64,000 nt of DNA, taken from NCBI GenBank assembly GCA_965221765.1, contig OZ244911.1, positions 62,001-126,000 of the forward strand, in the 5' to 3' direction. The notes under the pieces were generated by a model that did not search any database, was not told where the DNA came from, and saw nothing but the letters and a program-made list of their open reading frames with translations. The number at the start of each line of letters is the position of its first letter. Position 1 is the stretch's first letter. A program made the position numbers and the translations under genes. Below are positions 1 through 7,889 of this stretch, in pieces. This stretch comes from Bin25 sp965221765. GTDB taxonomy: Bacteria > Bacteroidota > Bacteroidia > Flavobacteriales > Flavobacteriaceae.

Positions 1-224
1 AATTCCAAATAACAAAATATAATCCACTGATTGATTGGACTCTCGATCAGATTACTAACTTTATCATCAAATTTGATATCCCCGAAAATCCATTGCATTC
101 ATCAGGATTCGTTTCTATTGGTTGTGCCCCCTGCACTAGACCCATTAAACCGGGAGAAGATATCCGAGCTGGAAGATGGTGGTGGGAAGAAGGTAAAAAA
201 GAGTGTGGTCTTCACTTGAATTAA
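1..224 (+). CDS. cysH: CysH, assimilatory adenylyl-sulfate reductase, C-terminal part
   Basis: The window opens inside this gene; 73 C-terminal residues are visible, reading in the frame that starts at base 3. They carry a Cys pair in SIGCAPCTRPIKPGED, the conserved AGRWWWEEG stretch, and the catalytic-cysteine tail KKECGLH close to the C-terminus. Established family knowledge: a CxxC before the ECGLH tail marks the [4Fe-4S] form that reduces APS (or APS and PAPS) to sulfite. The stop lies 15 bp before cysD, which fits a cysH-cysD-cysN sulfate-assimilation operon. The N-terminal half, including the first cysteine pair, lies outside the window, so the cluster ligation cannot be fully confirmed. 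Confidence 0.9.
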   Translation, partial: FQITKYNPLIDWTLDQITNFIIKFDIPENPLHSSGFVSIGCAPCTRPIKPGEDIRAGRWWWEEGKKECGLHLN

Positions 225-239
225 GCATTTAAATATCCC

Positions 240-1127
240 ATGTCGACTATACAATATTTGGAAGAACAAGCCATCTACATCCTAAGGGAAGTGGCTGGGC
301 AATTTCAAAATCCTTGTCTTCTTTTTTCTGGAGGTAAAGATTCTATTGCCTTGCTCCATTTGAGTAAAAAAGCATTTGCTCCTGCAAAAATCCCCTATCC
401 GTTATTGCATATCGATACCGGGCATAATTTTCCAGAAACCATCCAACATCGCGATTATCTAATTAAAAAATACGATGTCACACTGCACGTAGGCTATGTA
501 CAAGATAGTATTGATCGGGGTACGGTCATCGAAGAAAAAGGCAGAGATGCTAGTAGAAATTTTTTACAAACAACGACCCTACTAGAAACTATCGATCACT
601 ATAACATTGATGCTTGTATCGGTGGGGCGAGGCGAGATGAAGAAAAAGCTAGGGCCAAAGAACGGGTGTTTTCTGTGAGGGATATTTTCGGGCAATGGAA
701 TGAAAAACTACAACGACCAGAAGTGTTTGACTTTTTAAATGGATTGATACACCATGGGGAAAATGTGCGTGTTTTCCCCATTTCCAATTGGACCGAATTA
801 GATGTTTGGGAGTATGTACGAGATCAAAAATTAGAATTGCCTTCTATTTATTATGCTCATAAGCGAAAAGTATATCAAAAAAATGGTCAATGGATGCCTG
901 CTAGTGCTTGGTCTCAAATCCCTGAGAACCGCTTAAAAACAAAAATGGTTCGTTTTAGGACTGTTGGTGATTTGAGCTGTACAGCGGCAGTATTATCCAA
1001 CGCAAAAGACATTATTACCGTTATCGATGAGATCAAAAAATCTTCATTTTCTGAACGAGTCGCACGAATGGATGATCAACGATCTGAAGGGGCTATGGAA
1101 GAACGCAAAAAAGTCGGGTATTTCTAG
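240..1127 (+). CDS. cysD: Sulfate adenylyltransferase small subunit CysD
   Basis: This is the ATP sulfurylase subunit that forms APS from ATP and sulfate in the cytoplasm, working with the CysN GTPase. The 295-residue length is close to the roughly 300 residues usual for CysD. A PP-loop SGGKDS is at residues 30-35, followed by LLHIDTGHNFPET and CIGGARRDEEKARAKER, both typical of the PAPS-reductase/CysD fold. The C-terminus RSEGAMEERKKVGYF is the normal family ending. The gene starts with ATG, follows cysH by 15 bp, and is separated from cysN by 3 bp, so it is almost certainly co-transcribed. Nothing is unusual. Confidence 0.97.
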   Translation: MSTIQYLEEQAIYILREVAGQFQNPCLLFSGGKDSIALLHLSKKAFAPAKIPYPLLHIDTGHNFPETIQHRDYLIKKYDVTLHVGYVQDSIDRGTVIEEKGRDASRNFLQTTTLLETIDHYNIDACIGGARRDEEKARAKERVFSVRDIFGQWNEKLQRPEVFDFLNGLIHHGENVRVFPISNWTELDVWEYVRDQKLELPSIYYAHKRKVYQKNGQWMPASAWSQIPENRLKTKMVRFRTVGDLSCTAAVLSNAKDIITVIDEIKKSSFSERVARMDDQRSEGAMEERKKVGYF

Positions 1128-1130
1128 CCA

Positions 1131-2375
1131 TTGAAACAAGTGATTAGAATAGCTACCGCAGGTAGTGTCGATGATGGTAAGAGCACTCTGATTGGTCGTT
1201 TGCTCTATGAAACCAAATCTTTAAAAGAAGACCAATTGCAACATATTGAAGAAAAAAGTCGCACAGCACATAAAGGATATATCGACTTTTCCTTGGCTAC
1301 CGATGGCTTATTGACCGAAAGAAGACAAGGGATTACCATTGATGTTTCCCATATTTATTTTCAAACCAAAACCCAACGATATATTATTGCGGATTCACCG
1401 GGTCATGTTGAGTATACGCGCAATATGGTCACTGGAGCTTCAACGGCTCATACTGCCATTATTTTATTAGATGCTCAAAAAGGAGTTTCAGAACAAACCA
1501 TTAGACACTTTCGAATAACTTCTTTATTGGGGATTCCTCAATTGATATTTGCTATTAATAAAATGGATCTCATCGGATTTTCAAAAAACAAGTTCCATCA
1601 AATTCAGAACGATATCTTGGCCTTGAATAAAGACTCGAATGGATTGCATCAACAATTATTTTTTATACCTATTTCAGCACTTCATGGAGATAATATTGTA
1701 TCCAAAAGTATTAATCTACCTTGGTATGATGGTCATGTACTTATCGATTTAATCGAACAATTAAAAATCGATGAACCATCAACAGAAGATGCTGTTTTAA
1801 ATGTGCAATATGTCTTGCGCCCAAAAAACAATTCTGGGGCTTTTCAAAGAGGGTATGCTGGAAAAGTGGCTTGTGGAAAATTTACTCAAGATGCCAGTGT
1901 CGTGATCTCTCCAGGGAATAACCATTCCACCATTATTAAAATAGAACATCACGGAGATGAAGTCCAAGAGGCCAAAGAATCCGAAAATATTACCTTGTAT
2001 TTAAGCGATCAACTTGATATTTCAAGAGGTTCGGTGATTGTTTCAAATCCTCATTCTCTTCACAAAACCAATCGATTAAAAGCTACTGTGTGCTGGATGG
2101 AAATCGATGTTCTACAACTTGGAAGTAAATATTGGATGCAACACGGAGTGAATCGCATCCTATGCAAAGTCGTTTCAGTAGAAGGGAAAATGAATTTAAT
2201 CACTGGGGGCATTGAAAATGTCAATATGCTTGATATCAATGATTTGGGTCGAGTAGAATTTCAATTAGCACAAGAATTATTGATGAAACCCTTTTCAGAA
2301 AGTAAACCCTTGGGATCTTTTATTCTAATCAATTATTTGACCAACAATACTGCAGGGGTTGGATTTATATGCTGA
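1131..2375 (+). CDS. cysN: Sulfate adenylyltransferase large (GTPase) subunit CysN
   Basis: This is a translation-factor-like GTPase that drives APS synthesis with CysD. Seen: P-loop GSVDDGKST near residues 11-19, a G3 region ADSPGHVEYTRNMVTGAS, and NKMD (G4) near residue 145, followed by EF-Tu-like beta-barrel domains. It has 414 residues, and no APS kinase (CysC) domain is fused. The start is a TTG 3 bp after the cysD stop; no better ATG lies upstream, and the next in-frame ATG would remove the P-loop. The C-terminus AGVGFIC is the usual family end, so the mobile element that begins 11 bp downstream did not truncate the gene. Confidence 0.96.
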   Translation: MKQVIRIATAGSVDDGKSTLIGRLLYETKSLKEDQLQHIEEKSRTAHKGYIDFSLATDGLLTERRQGITIDVSHIYFQTKTQRYIIADSPGHVEYTRNMVTGASTAHTAIILLDAQKGVSEQTIRHFRITSLLGIPQLIFAINKMDLIGFSKNKFHQIQNDILALNKDSNGLHQQLFFIPISALHGDNIVSKSINLPWYDGHVLIDLIEQLKIDEPSTEDAVLNVQYVLRPKNNSGAFQRGYAGKVACGKFTQDASVVISPGNNHSTIIKIEHHGDEVQEAKESENITLYLSDQLDISRGSVIVSNPHSLHKTNRLKATVCWMEIDVLQLGSKYWMQHGVNRILCKVVSVEGKMNLITGGIENVNMLDINDLGRVEFQLAQELLMKPFSESKPLGSFILINYLTNNTAGVGFIC

Positions 2376-2386
2376 AAGTTTAAACT

Positions 2387-2411
2387 GGGAACTATATACT
2401 TAGTTACACGG
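2387..2411 (+). repeat. Left terminal inverted repeat of the IS1595-family element
   Basis: The sequence begins GGGAACTATATAC and continues TTAGTTACACGG. It matches the inverted right end at 6867-6891 with about two differences in the first 24 positions. It lies 11 bp after the cysN stop and 41 bp before the transposase start. It shares its first 13 bases with the left end of the nested element at 5659. Confidence 0.8.
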
Positions 2412-2427
2412 ATTTTTCGTAAATTTA

Positions 2428-3406
2428 GTGAAAACCAAGTCCATGAATCAACCATTATCCCTCATCAAATTATTTGAATTATTTCCCGATGAACGCCTTA
2501 CTGAAAAATGGTTAGAACATCAATTATGGGGAAAAACCGTGCAATGTCCCCGATGTTCTTGTTCTAAATCAGTCTCGATTAGAACAAATCGAAAACCCAT
2601 GCCTTATTGGTGTGGTTTGTGTAAAAAGTATTTTAATATCCGAACCAATACCTTAATGGAACATTCTCGTATTCCTTTGAAAAAATGGATGATGGCCATG
2701 TATTTATTTCAAACCGGACCCCAAGGGGTTTCATCGATACAAATGCAAAAGGATTTAAGCATCACTCAAAAATCAGCTTGGTTTTTATTACAACGATTAC
2801 GAGAGGCTTTTGATAAGAAAACAGAACTGTTTTCTAGTGAAGTCGAGTTGGATGAAACCTATATTGGTGGCTTACGAAAAAATAGGTCATTGAAAAATCG
2901 AAGGGCAAAGCACCGCATGGCGAGAGGGGTGGCTGGTAAATCCCCGATCATTGGTATGAAATGTCAACAAACCAAAAAAGTGGTGGCTAAAGCCATTGAT
3001 TCAACTGATTGTGAAACATTGCATGAGTTTATTAATGACCATACGACTGAAGATGCTACTATTTATACCGATAAACATCGAGGCTATCGCCAACCTAAAT
3101 AGAGAACATCATTGTATCTTGCACAGCCGATACCAATATGTGGATGGTAAGGTGCACACCAATGGCATTGAAAGTTTTTGGTCAGGGATCAAAAGAGCCA
3201 CCAAAGGGACTTATCACTATATGAGCCAAAAACATTTGAATTGCTATGTAAAAGAATTCATAGGACGATTTAACCTAAAAGACCTTGATGTAATCGACCA
3301 AATGAAATGGTTATTTCAAAATATGGTGGGGAAACAATTGATGGTTCAGGAATTGATAGCTTGGAAATTAATAGAATGGTCAATAAAATTGAAACGAATC
3401 ATATAA
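2428..3406 (+). pseudogene. IS1595-family transposase, one frameshift
   Basis: This is a DDE transposase of the IS1595 superfamily. The N-terminus has a zinc-ribbon-like CPRC...CGLC pattern (around residues 38-62), then helix-turn-helix-like sequence, then VELDETYIGG (first catalytic Asp), IYTDKHRGY (second Asp) and, after the break, HTNGIESFWSGIKRATKGTY with the terminal Glu-like region and MSQKHLNCYVKEFIGR. The reading frame breaks near 3096: the first part stops at 3102 and the rest continues in the +1 frame, as if one C had been inserted in a CCAACC stretch. The gene may start at GTG 2428 or ATG 2443. It could be inactive, or expressed by programmed frameshifting, but no slippery motif was obvious. 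Confidence 0.88.
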
Positions 3407-3414
3407 CGTAAATC

Positions 3415-4434
3415 ATGCCAAATCAAGATTTAAGAAATGCTCGTCGAAATAGAAACGATGAGTTTTATACTCAATTTGAAGATATTGAAAGAGAACTAAA
3501 GCATTATAGGAAACACTTTGAGAATAAAGTAGTGTATTGTAATTGTGATGACCCCTACATATCTAACTTCTTTGAATACTTTGCTAGAGATTTTGAAAAT
3601 TTAGGATTAAAAAAACTCATTACAACTCGATACAAGAACACCAGTCCGATTGATTTATTTGGTGAAAACGATGAAAATAGAGCCATCAAACTAGAATATT
3701 TTGGAGATAAAGACGGCGATGGTTTGCCTTCTATTAATGAAACAAAGGTGACTGAACTTCGAGGAAACGGCGATTTTAGAAGTGAAGAATGTATTGAATT
3801 ATTAAAACAAGCCGACATTGTGTGCACCAATCCTCCTTTTTCTTTGTTTCGTGAATATGTAAATCAGCTAATGAAATACAATAAAAGATTTTTGATTATC
3901 GGACATCAAAATGCTATTTCATATAGGGAAATATTTCCTTACATAAAGGAAAATAAATTTTGGTTAGGTGTTAGTATTAGAAGTGGAGATAGAGAATTTG
4001 GTATTCCACCTCACTATGACGCATATTCAAATAGTTTAAGAGTAGATAAGGAAGGAAATAGATACATTAGAGTATCGGGTGTCAGATGGTATACTAATCT
4101 TGACCATGACAAAAGAAATGAATTTTTAACCCTTAACAAAAACTACTCATCCGATAATTATCCCCATTACGATAATTACGATGCTATAGAAGTCAGTAAA
4201 ACAAGAGATATCCCCCAAAATTGGGGGGGGCAAATGGGCGTGCCCATCTCCTTTCTGAACAAGTATAATCCAAAGCAGTTTGAGATAATAAAGTTCAGGA
4301 AAGGGGATGATGGAAAGGATTTAAGACTAAAGCCTAAAGATTTTCAAAGATTACAAAAATTAGGACTTATTTCAAAAAAGTCAAAATCCCTCTTTTTTAG
4401 AATGATCATCAAAAACAAAAGCCCTAAAACATGA
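3415..4434 (+). CDS. Adenine-specific DNA methyltransferase, EcoRI-methylase family
   Basis: The product should transfer a methyl group from S-adenosylmethionine to adenine in DNA. Visible: RRNRNDEFYTQFEDIEREL at the N-terminus, KVVYCNCDDPYISNFF (EcoRI methylase-type SAM-binding start) and the motif IV catalytic site CTNPPFSLF near residues 138-146. The 339-residue length fits the family. The stop overlaps the start of the downstream nuclease gene in ATGA, so the pair is translationally coupled. It lies inside the IS1595-type element, 8 bp after the transposase frame ends. A run of eight G at 4223-4230, near codon 270, would shift the frame if its length changed. The currently open frame corresponds to the full-length form. 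Confidence 0.88.
   Translation: MPNQDLRNARRNRNDEFYTQFEDIERELKHYRKHFENKVVYCNCDDPYISNFFEYFARDFENLGLKKLITTRYKNTSPIDLFGENDENRAIKLEYFGDKDGDGLPSINETKVTELRGNGDFRSEECIELLKQADIVCTNPPFSLFREYVNQLMKYNKRFLIIGHQNAISYREIFPYIKENKFWLGVSIRSGDREFGIPPHYDAYSNSLRVDKEGNRYIRVSGVRWYTNLDHDKRNEFLTLNKNYSSDNYPHYDNYDAIEVSKTRDIPQNWGGQMGVPISFLNKYNPKQFEIIKFRKGDDGKDLRLKPKDFQRLQKLGLISKKSKSLFFRMIIKNKSPKT
4223..4230 (+). repeat. G8 homopolymer inside the methyltransferase gene
   Basis: Eight consecutive G within the coding frame, preceded by CCCCC and AAAATT so that CCCCCAA and TTGGGGG can also pair as a short hairpin. A length change by one base would truncate or replace the last 70 or so residues. Similar runs in phase-variable methyltransferases switch by slipped-strand mispairing, but eight bases is at the low end for that. 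Confidence 0.7.
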
Positions 4435-5654
4435 GTAAAAAAATCAAGCGAATTAAAATCAGGGATATCATTGAGGGCTATCAAGATCATGGAGAGGGAA
4501 AAGGGGTCATTGGTTATGGAGGGAAATTAAATATTAGGCCCCCTTATCAAAGAGAATATCTCCACGAGAACAATCAAAAATTCAAAGAAGAATTAATCCA
4601 ATCAATCTACCATGGAAGACCCATTGGACTGATATACTTTGCCAAAAATAAAGAGGGAAACTTTGAATTAATGGATGGACAACAACGTATGATCACGATA
4701 TGCAAATTTTGCGAACCCAAAAAATCGTTTTTTATCCATTTAGAAATCAGTCCTGGAAATACCCAGAGAATCAAGTTTAATGTTTTAAAAGCACAACATT
4801 TGTCTGAAAAGATTTTGGATTATGAATTAATGGTCTATGAGTTCGAGGGAACGGATATTGAAAAACTAAAATGGTTTCGAACCATCAATAAAGAAATAGA
4901 AGTCTTATCAGACCAAGAAATACGAAATTCAGTATACCATGGCCGTTGGTTGAATGATGCCAAGAAATACTTCACATACATGGGTGATACAAACAGAAAA
5001 GAAATGTGTCATGAATTGATGGGTAGCAAGGATCGAAAAAGGCATGCTCATTTGGAAAAAATCATTCAATGGAGAATAGGAAGTTCTGATGAAGATCGTA
5101 TCATGGAGTTTATGGCGACTGAATCAGAAAAAGAAGATGCTAAAGATTTATGGGATTATTTTAGAACCATTTGGGATTGGCAAAATGATTTATTTGGTGA
5201 AGCACCAGATAAAAAATTGAAAGAAAAATTGAATTGGGGGCGTTTATACGCTACTTATGGAAAAAAGGAATATTCTAAACACCATACCAAAGGGAGATTT
5301 CAAGAGTTATACGAAATGTATGAAAAGGATGAAGATACTATAGATCAAACGGAATATCCCTTCGTTCAAGTTCCGAGTGGGATCTACGAATACATTTTAT
5401 CTGGCGAAACAGAGGAAAGTCGCCAATATATCAATAGACGAACGTTTAATGGTAAGGAAAAGAGAAATAAATGGAAGGAGCAGAACAAATTGTTTCCCAA
5501 TAAAAATCAAATATGTAAGAAACCAAAATGCAATACCCCTATAAATCAATCTCATGGGGATCACATCAAACCCTATTCCAAAGGAGGCCGAACAATTCCA
5601 CCAAACTTACAGATTTTATGTGCTGAATGCAACAAAAGATTATCAAACAATTAA
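4431..5654 (+). CDS. DUF262 (GmrSD-like) protein with C-terminal HNH nuclease domain
   Basis: The 407 residues have two recognisable ends. The N-terminal DUF262 region runs from residue 5 to about 130, with PPYQREYLHE and the signature LMDGQQRMITICKF near residue 83, the ParB/Srx-type nucleotide-processing motif. The C-terminus (about 355-407) is an HNH fold: CKKPKC, then GDHIKPYSKGGRT, NLQILCAECN. The gene overlaps the methyltransferase stop by 4 nt. Inference: the two form a restriction-modification-type system, with this protein as nuclease and the methylase protecting host DNA. A standalone DUF262-HNH defence role is an alternative. The gene is complete and ends 4 bp before the inverted end of the nested element. 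Confidence 0.87.
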   Translation: MSKKIKRIKIRDIIEGYQDHGEGKGVIGYGGKLNIRPPYQREYLHENNQKFKEELIQSIYHGRPIGLIYFAKNKEGNFELMDGQQRMITICKFCEPKKSFFIHLEISPGNTQRIKFNVLKAQHLSEKILDYELMVYEFEGTDIEKLKWFRTINKEIEVLSDQEIRNSVYHGRWLNDAKKYFTYMGDTNRKEMCHELMGSKDRKRHAHLEKIIQWRIGSSDEDRIMEFMATESEKEDAKDLWDYFRTIWDWQNDLFGEAPDKKLKEKLNWGRLYATYGKKEYSKHHTKGRFQELYEMYEKDEDTIDQTEYPFVQVPSGIYEYILSGETEESRQYINRRTFNGKEKRNKWKEQNKLFPNKNQICKKPKCNTPINQSHGDHIKPYSKGGRTIPPNLQILCAECNKRLSNN

Positions 5655-5658
5655 TTTT

Positions 5659-5702
5659 GGGAACTATATACCAAAGTGGCAAAAACCACTCAAAAATAGT
5701 TA
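5659..5702 (+). repeat. Left inverted end of nested element
   Basis: This 44-base arm pairs with 6561-6604; the inner 30 bases, from AAAGTGGC to ATAGTT, are identical in both arms. The sequence GGCAAAAACCACT is also related to the solitary copy at 36311-36355. Confidence 0.8.
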
Positions 5703-5800
5703 AATTTTATGGTTGATGCCTCATTTATTTTTCGTCAATGACTGAAATTTAAATAGTTGTTTTTGTGAATCGTTTGGAATGCCTTGTCCATGATTCATAA

Positions 5801-6174
5801 ATGGGTGAAACAAACTCCCATCAAGATTTTCAAGAACCGAAGGTTTTTTGTAAATTCGTTTTCATCTTATCAATCCAAGAGGAACAAATCGTGGTGGATG
5901 CAATCAAGCCCTATCATCCGATTCAAATCGGTGTGTTTGGTTCGGTAGCTCGTGGCGACGACCAGAAAGATAGTGTGTGGATATTGCTTATTCATTAGAT
6001 GAGCGATTTCGTTTTAGTTTATTCGATTTAGGCGATCTGATTGACGATTTAGAAGCCAAACTCCATCGAAAAGTTGATTTAGTGAATTTTGATGCGATGA
6101 GCCCGTTTTTAAAAGAATCTATTCTTAAGGATATGATTTATATTTTTAATGAAACCATCTGTTATTCTCGATGA
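5801..6174 (+). pseudogene. mntA: MntA-like minimal nucleotidyltransferase (antitoxin), frameshifted
   Basis: This resembles MNT-family antitoxins, which AMPylate their HEPN partner. Before the break the frame carries IQIGVFGSVARGDDQKDS, the GSxxRG nucleotidyltransferase start. The expected DxD pair follows only after a frame change near 5970-5978, where the other frame reads DIAYSLDERFRF and continues through DLIDDLEAKLHRKVDLVNF to the stop at 6174. The catalytic motif is therefore split and the gene is presumably inactive. The true start is uncertain, because the conserved part begins around 5865. It overlaps hepT by 26 nt, as in coupled pairs. Confidence 0.75.
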
Positions 6175-6519
6175 TTCGTTTCGTATAAAGCAAATTCGAA
6201 AAGCGATTTCCAAAATCAATCGCTTAATGGATCAATTTGAAAACTATGAAACGTATTTAAATAAGGATTTAATGCAAGATACGTTGATTAAAAACATTGA
6301 ATTAGTGGGGGAGTATGTTTATCGGATGACGAATGAAGTTAAAAATTCGTTTCTAGAGATTCCGTGGGGTAAAATAGAAAAATGCGTCATTTATTGGTCC
6401 ATCAATACCATGACGTTCATTTAAAAACAGTTTGGGATACAGCGTTATATCACATTCCCGAATTTGAAAAAGAATTAAATCATGTTGAGAGATGGATAGA
6501 TGCTCAAAAAAAAGACTAG
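6149..6519 (+). pseudogene. hepT: HepT-like HEPN toxin (DUF86), frameshifted
   Basis: The first frame (6149 to about 6384) gives an alpha-helical protein ending LVGEYVYRMTNEVKNSF...IPWGKIEK. One base later the +1 frame reads MRHLLVHQYHDVHLKTVWDT and ends WIDAQKKD. RHLLVHQY is an exact RX4HXY motif, the HEPN RNase active site and tyrosine AMPylation site known from HepT/MntA systems. The break lies just before this motif at about 6384. With the partner also broken, the module looks dead in this genome. Alternative: a sequencing error in the AAAAATG stretch. Confidence 0.75.
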
Positions 6520-6560
6520 TTTTTCCCGATAAATTTCCAAGAGATAGAAACCGTGGAGTT

Positions 6561-6604
6561 CAACTATTTTTGAGTGGTTTTTGCCACTTTAGTATATGGT
6601 TCTC
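6561..6604 (-). repeat. Right inverted end of nested element
   Basis: This is the reverse complement of 5659-5702 apart from a few outer bases (GAGAACCATATACT against GGGAACTATATACC). It lies 41 bp after the hepT stop and defines the outer boundary of the MNT-HEPN cassette. Confidence 0.8.
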
Positions 6605-6651
6605 TTTAGTTTTAATAAACCTTTCTAACTTCGTAGTTCAATCCAAAAGCC

Positions 6652-6810
6652 ATGAAGCGATCGCTTCGACCGAAGCCCATCAAAATCAAAAAACCCAAGT
6701 GGCCACCCAATGATATTCCTAAAGAAGTTGATTTGGAAGTGGAAAAGTTTGCGAAAGCATTGAAACTCCCAAGTTTTACTAAAAAAGAATCATCGGTCGA
6801 TCACCAATGA
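6652..6810 (+). CDS. Small basic protein of unknown function (52 aa)
   Basis: An ATG-started frame between the nested element and the outer right end. The product begins MKRSLRPKPIKIKKPKWPPN and continues with an acidic-amphipathic stretch EVDLEVEKFAKALKLPSF. A TAACTTCG sequence just upstream resembles a weak TAnnTTTG box. I do not recognise the family. The lysine- and proline-rich start could be a DNA-binding tail or a remnant of a longer cargo gene. It may be spurious. Confidence 0.35.
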   Translation: MKRSLRPKPIKIKKPKWPPNDIPKEVDLEVEKFAKALKLPSFTKKESSVDHQ

Positions 6811-6866
6811 GAAAGAACGATTCGGTAATTGATTTTTTGCATTGGTTCTTTAATTGAAAAGGAATA

Positions 6867-6891
6867 TCGTGTAAATAAGTGTATAGTTCCC
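6867..6891 (-). repeat. Right terminal inverted repeat of the IS1595-family element
   Basis: Reads inward on the minus strand as GGGAACTATACACTTATTTA, then CACGA. It mirrors 2387-2411. The ATG of the following gene starts at the very next base, 6892. Confidence 0.8.
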
Positions 6892-7188
6892 ATGTTCAAT
6901 CCTGAAAAACTTCACAATAAGCGATACCATTTTAAATTTGTTTTTTATTCGACTGAAGATTTACGCCACGCCCTTTGGATTCTCTTTTGCAATTCAGCGA
7001 TTTACAAACAGTTCATTGCCTCCTATCAAGTCACCATTGAGGCATCAGAAAAAACCCTAAATATCCGTTATCTTCATCGAGAGAAATGTTTTGAATTAGA
7101 AAAAATCATTCACACCAAACAAGATGAAAAACCCTACTATCCTTTCCAATGTGTTTATGTTCTCTTAAATGTTTTTGATGATGACTAA
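6892..7188 (+). CDS. Hypothetical protein abutting the element end
   Basis: A 98-residue product, MFNPEKLHNKRYHFKF... to NVFDDD, with no motif I recognise. Its ATG is the first base after the right end of the IS1595-type element, and the frame is open back through the element end, so the original 5' part of the gene may have been replaced by the insertion. It is mixed helical and strand in character with no signal or membrane segment. It may be a truncated native gene that lay downstream of cysN, or an unrelated short gene. Confidence 0.5.
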   Translation: MFNPEKLHNKRYHFKFVFYSTEDLRHALWILFCNSAIYKQFIASYQVTIEASEKTLNIRYLHREKCFELEKIIHTKQDEKPYYPFQCVYVLLNVFDDD

Positions 7189-7227
7189 TCGCTAAAACTC
7201 CACTTCTCCTCAAATCATTAACCCGCT

Positions 7228-7818
7228 TTAAAATTCTAATATATTTCCGATGACCATTCTAGTGGCTTGAATCAATACAAGAGCACTGACCAATAAGATC
7301 CAAAAAAACTCTTCGAATTTGATTACTCGATTCCGTACGGCATTTAATAATAGCACGATGCCTACTACCAATAATTGGGCGGCTTCTACTCCAAAAGCAA
7401 ATCCGAGCAAAGATTCAAACGCTCCTCCCTGTGGAGTCATTAATCGATAATAACTGCCGAATCCTAGTCCATGAATGGTCCCAAAAACAAAAGTCACTAC
7501 CCCATAAAACCAATTTCTATTGTGGCTTTTTAATGACCTTTTGCTCGTGAATATATTTTTTGTAGCCACGACGACAATCGATAAAGAAATAAGGAGTTCT
7601 ATCCAATGATTTGAATGTGGAGCCAGTCCCATGTGAACGATAAACATAGAAATCGTATGTCCAATGGTGAAAATGCTCACAATAATGATTAACTCTTTCC
7701 AATGTTTTGAAGCAAAAGGAATTGCTAAAACAATCAAAAACAATACATGATCGAGCGCTTGAAAGTCTAAGACATGAAGAAAACCTAATTCGAAAAAAAA
7801 TATCAATTGACCGAACAT
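7228..7818 (-). CDS. HupE/UreJ-family integral membrane protein
   Basis: A 196-residue, strongly hydrophobic protein with about six membrane spans. The family pattern is seen in FLHVLDFQALDHVLFLI (the His/Asp-rich first helix), IFTIGHTISMF and FGTIHGLGFGSYY. HupE/UreJ proteins are thought to carry nickel or other metal ions. No hydrogenase or urease gene is nearby, so the substrate cannot be inferred. It is transcribed away from the IS1595-type island, with a good TAAATTTG box 23 bp upstream of its ATG. Confidence 0.85.
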   Translation of the reverse strand: MFGQLIFFFELGFLHVLDFQALDHVLFLIVLAIPFASKHWKELIIIVSIFTIGHTISMFIVHMGLAPHSNHWIELLISLSIVVVATKNIFTSKRSLKSHNRNWFYGVVTFVFGTIHGLGFGSYYRLMTPQGGAFESLLGFAFGVEAAQLLVVGIVLLLNAVRNRVIKFEEFFWILLVSALVLIQATRMVIGNILEF

Positions 7819-7840
7819 TGGGTATGGGGTTCTTTTAATT

Positions 7841-7848
7841 CAAATTTA
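7841..7848 (-). promoter_or_regulatory. Putative -7 box (TAnnTTTG) of the HupE/UreJ gene
   Basis: TAAATTTG on the minus strand, 23 bp before the ATG at 7818. It matches the Bacteroidota primary sigma -7 consensus; no clear -33 TTTG at ideal spacing is visible. Confidence 0.5.
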
Positions 7849-7889
7849 ATATCAAAACTTTATGCGCCGACCTTTAACATTTATTGGGT

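Larger units (their letters stand above)
5659..6604 (+). mobile_element. Nested 946-bp element with MNT-HEPN cargo and no transposase
   Basis: The left end (5659-5702) reads inward GGGAACTATATACCAAAGTG, then GCAAAAACCACTCAAAAATAGTT. The right end, read inward from 6604 on the minus strand, is GAGAACCATATACTAAAGTG followed by the identical GCAAAAACCACTCAAAAATAGTT. About 40 of 43 positions match. The enclosed DNA holds only a decayed mntA-hepT pair. It lies inside the larger IS1595-type element and shares only the first 13 bases with that element's ends. Inference: a non-autonomous cassette mobilised in trans by an IS1595-type transposase. The flanks (ttaatttt and tttagttt) are not an exact 8-bp duplication. 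Confidence 0.7.
2387..6891 (+). mobile_element. IS1595-family element with restriction-modification-like cargo
   Basis: The left end at 2387 reads inward GGGAACTATATACTTAGTTA; the right end, read inward from 6891 on the minus strand, is GGGAACTATACACTTATTTA. About 22 of the first 24 bases match. Between them are an IS1595-type transposase (frameshifted), an EcoRI-family adenine methyltransferase, a DUF262-HNH nuclease, and a second nested element at 5659-6604. Established: some IS1595-family elements carry passenger genes between transposase and right end. No convincing 8-bp target duplication is visible (left flank tttaaact, right flank atgttcaa), so the ends may have diverged or the insertion may have been followed by rearrangement. 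Confidence 0.75.
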
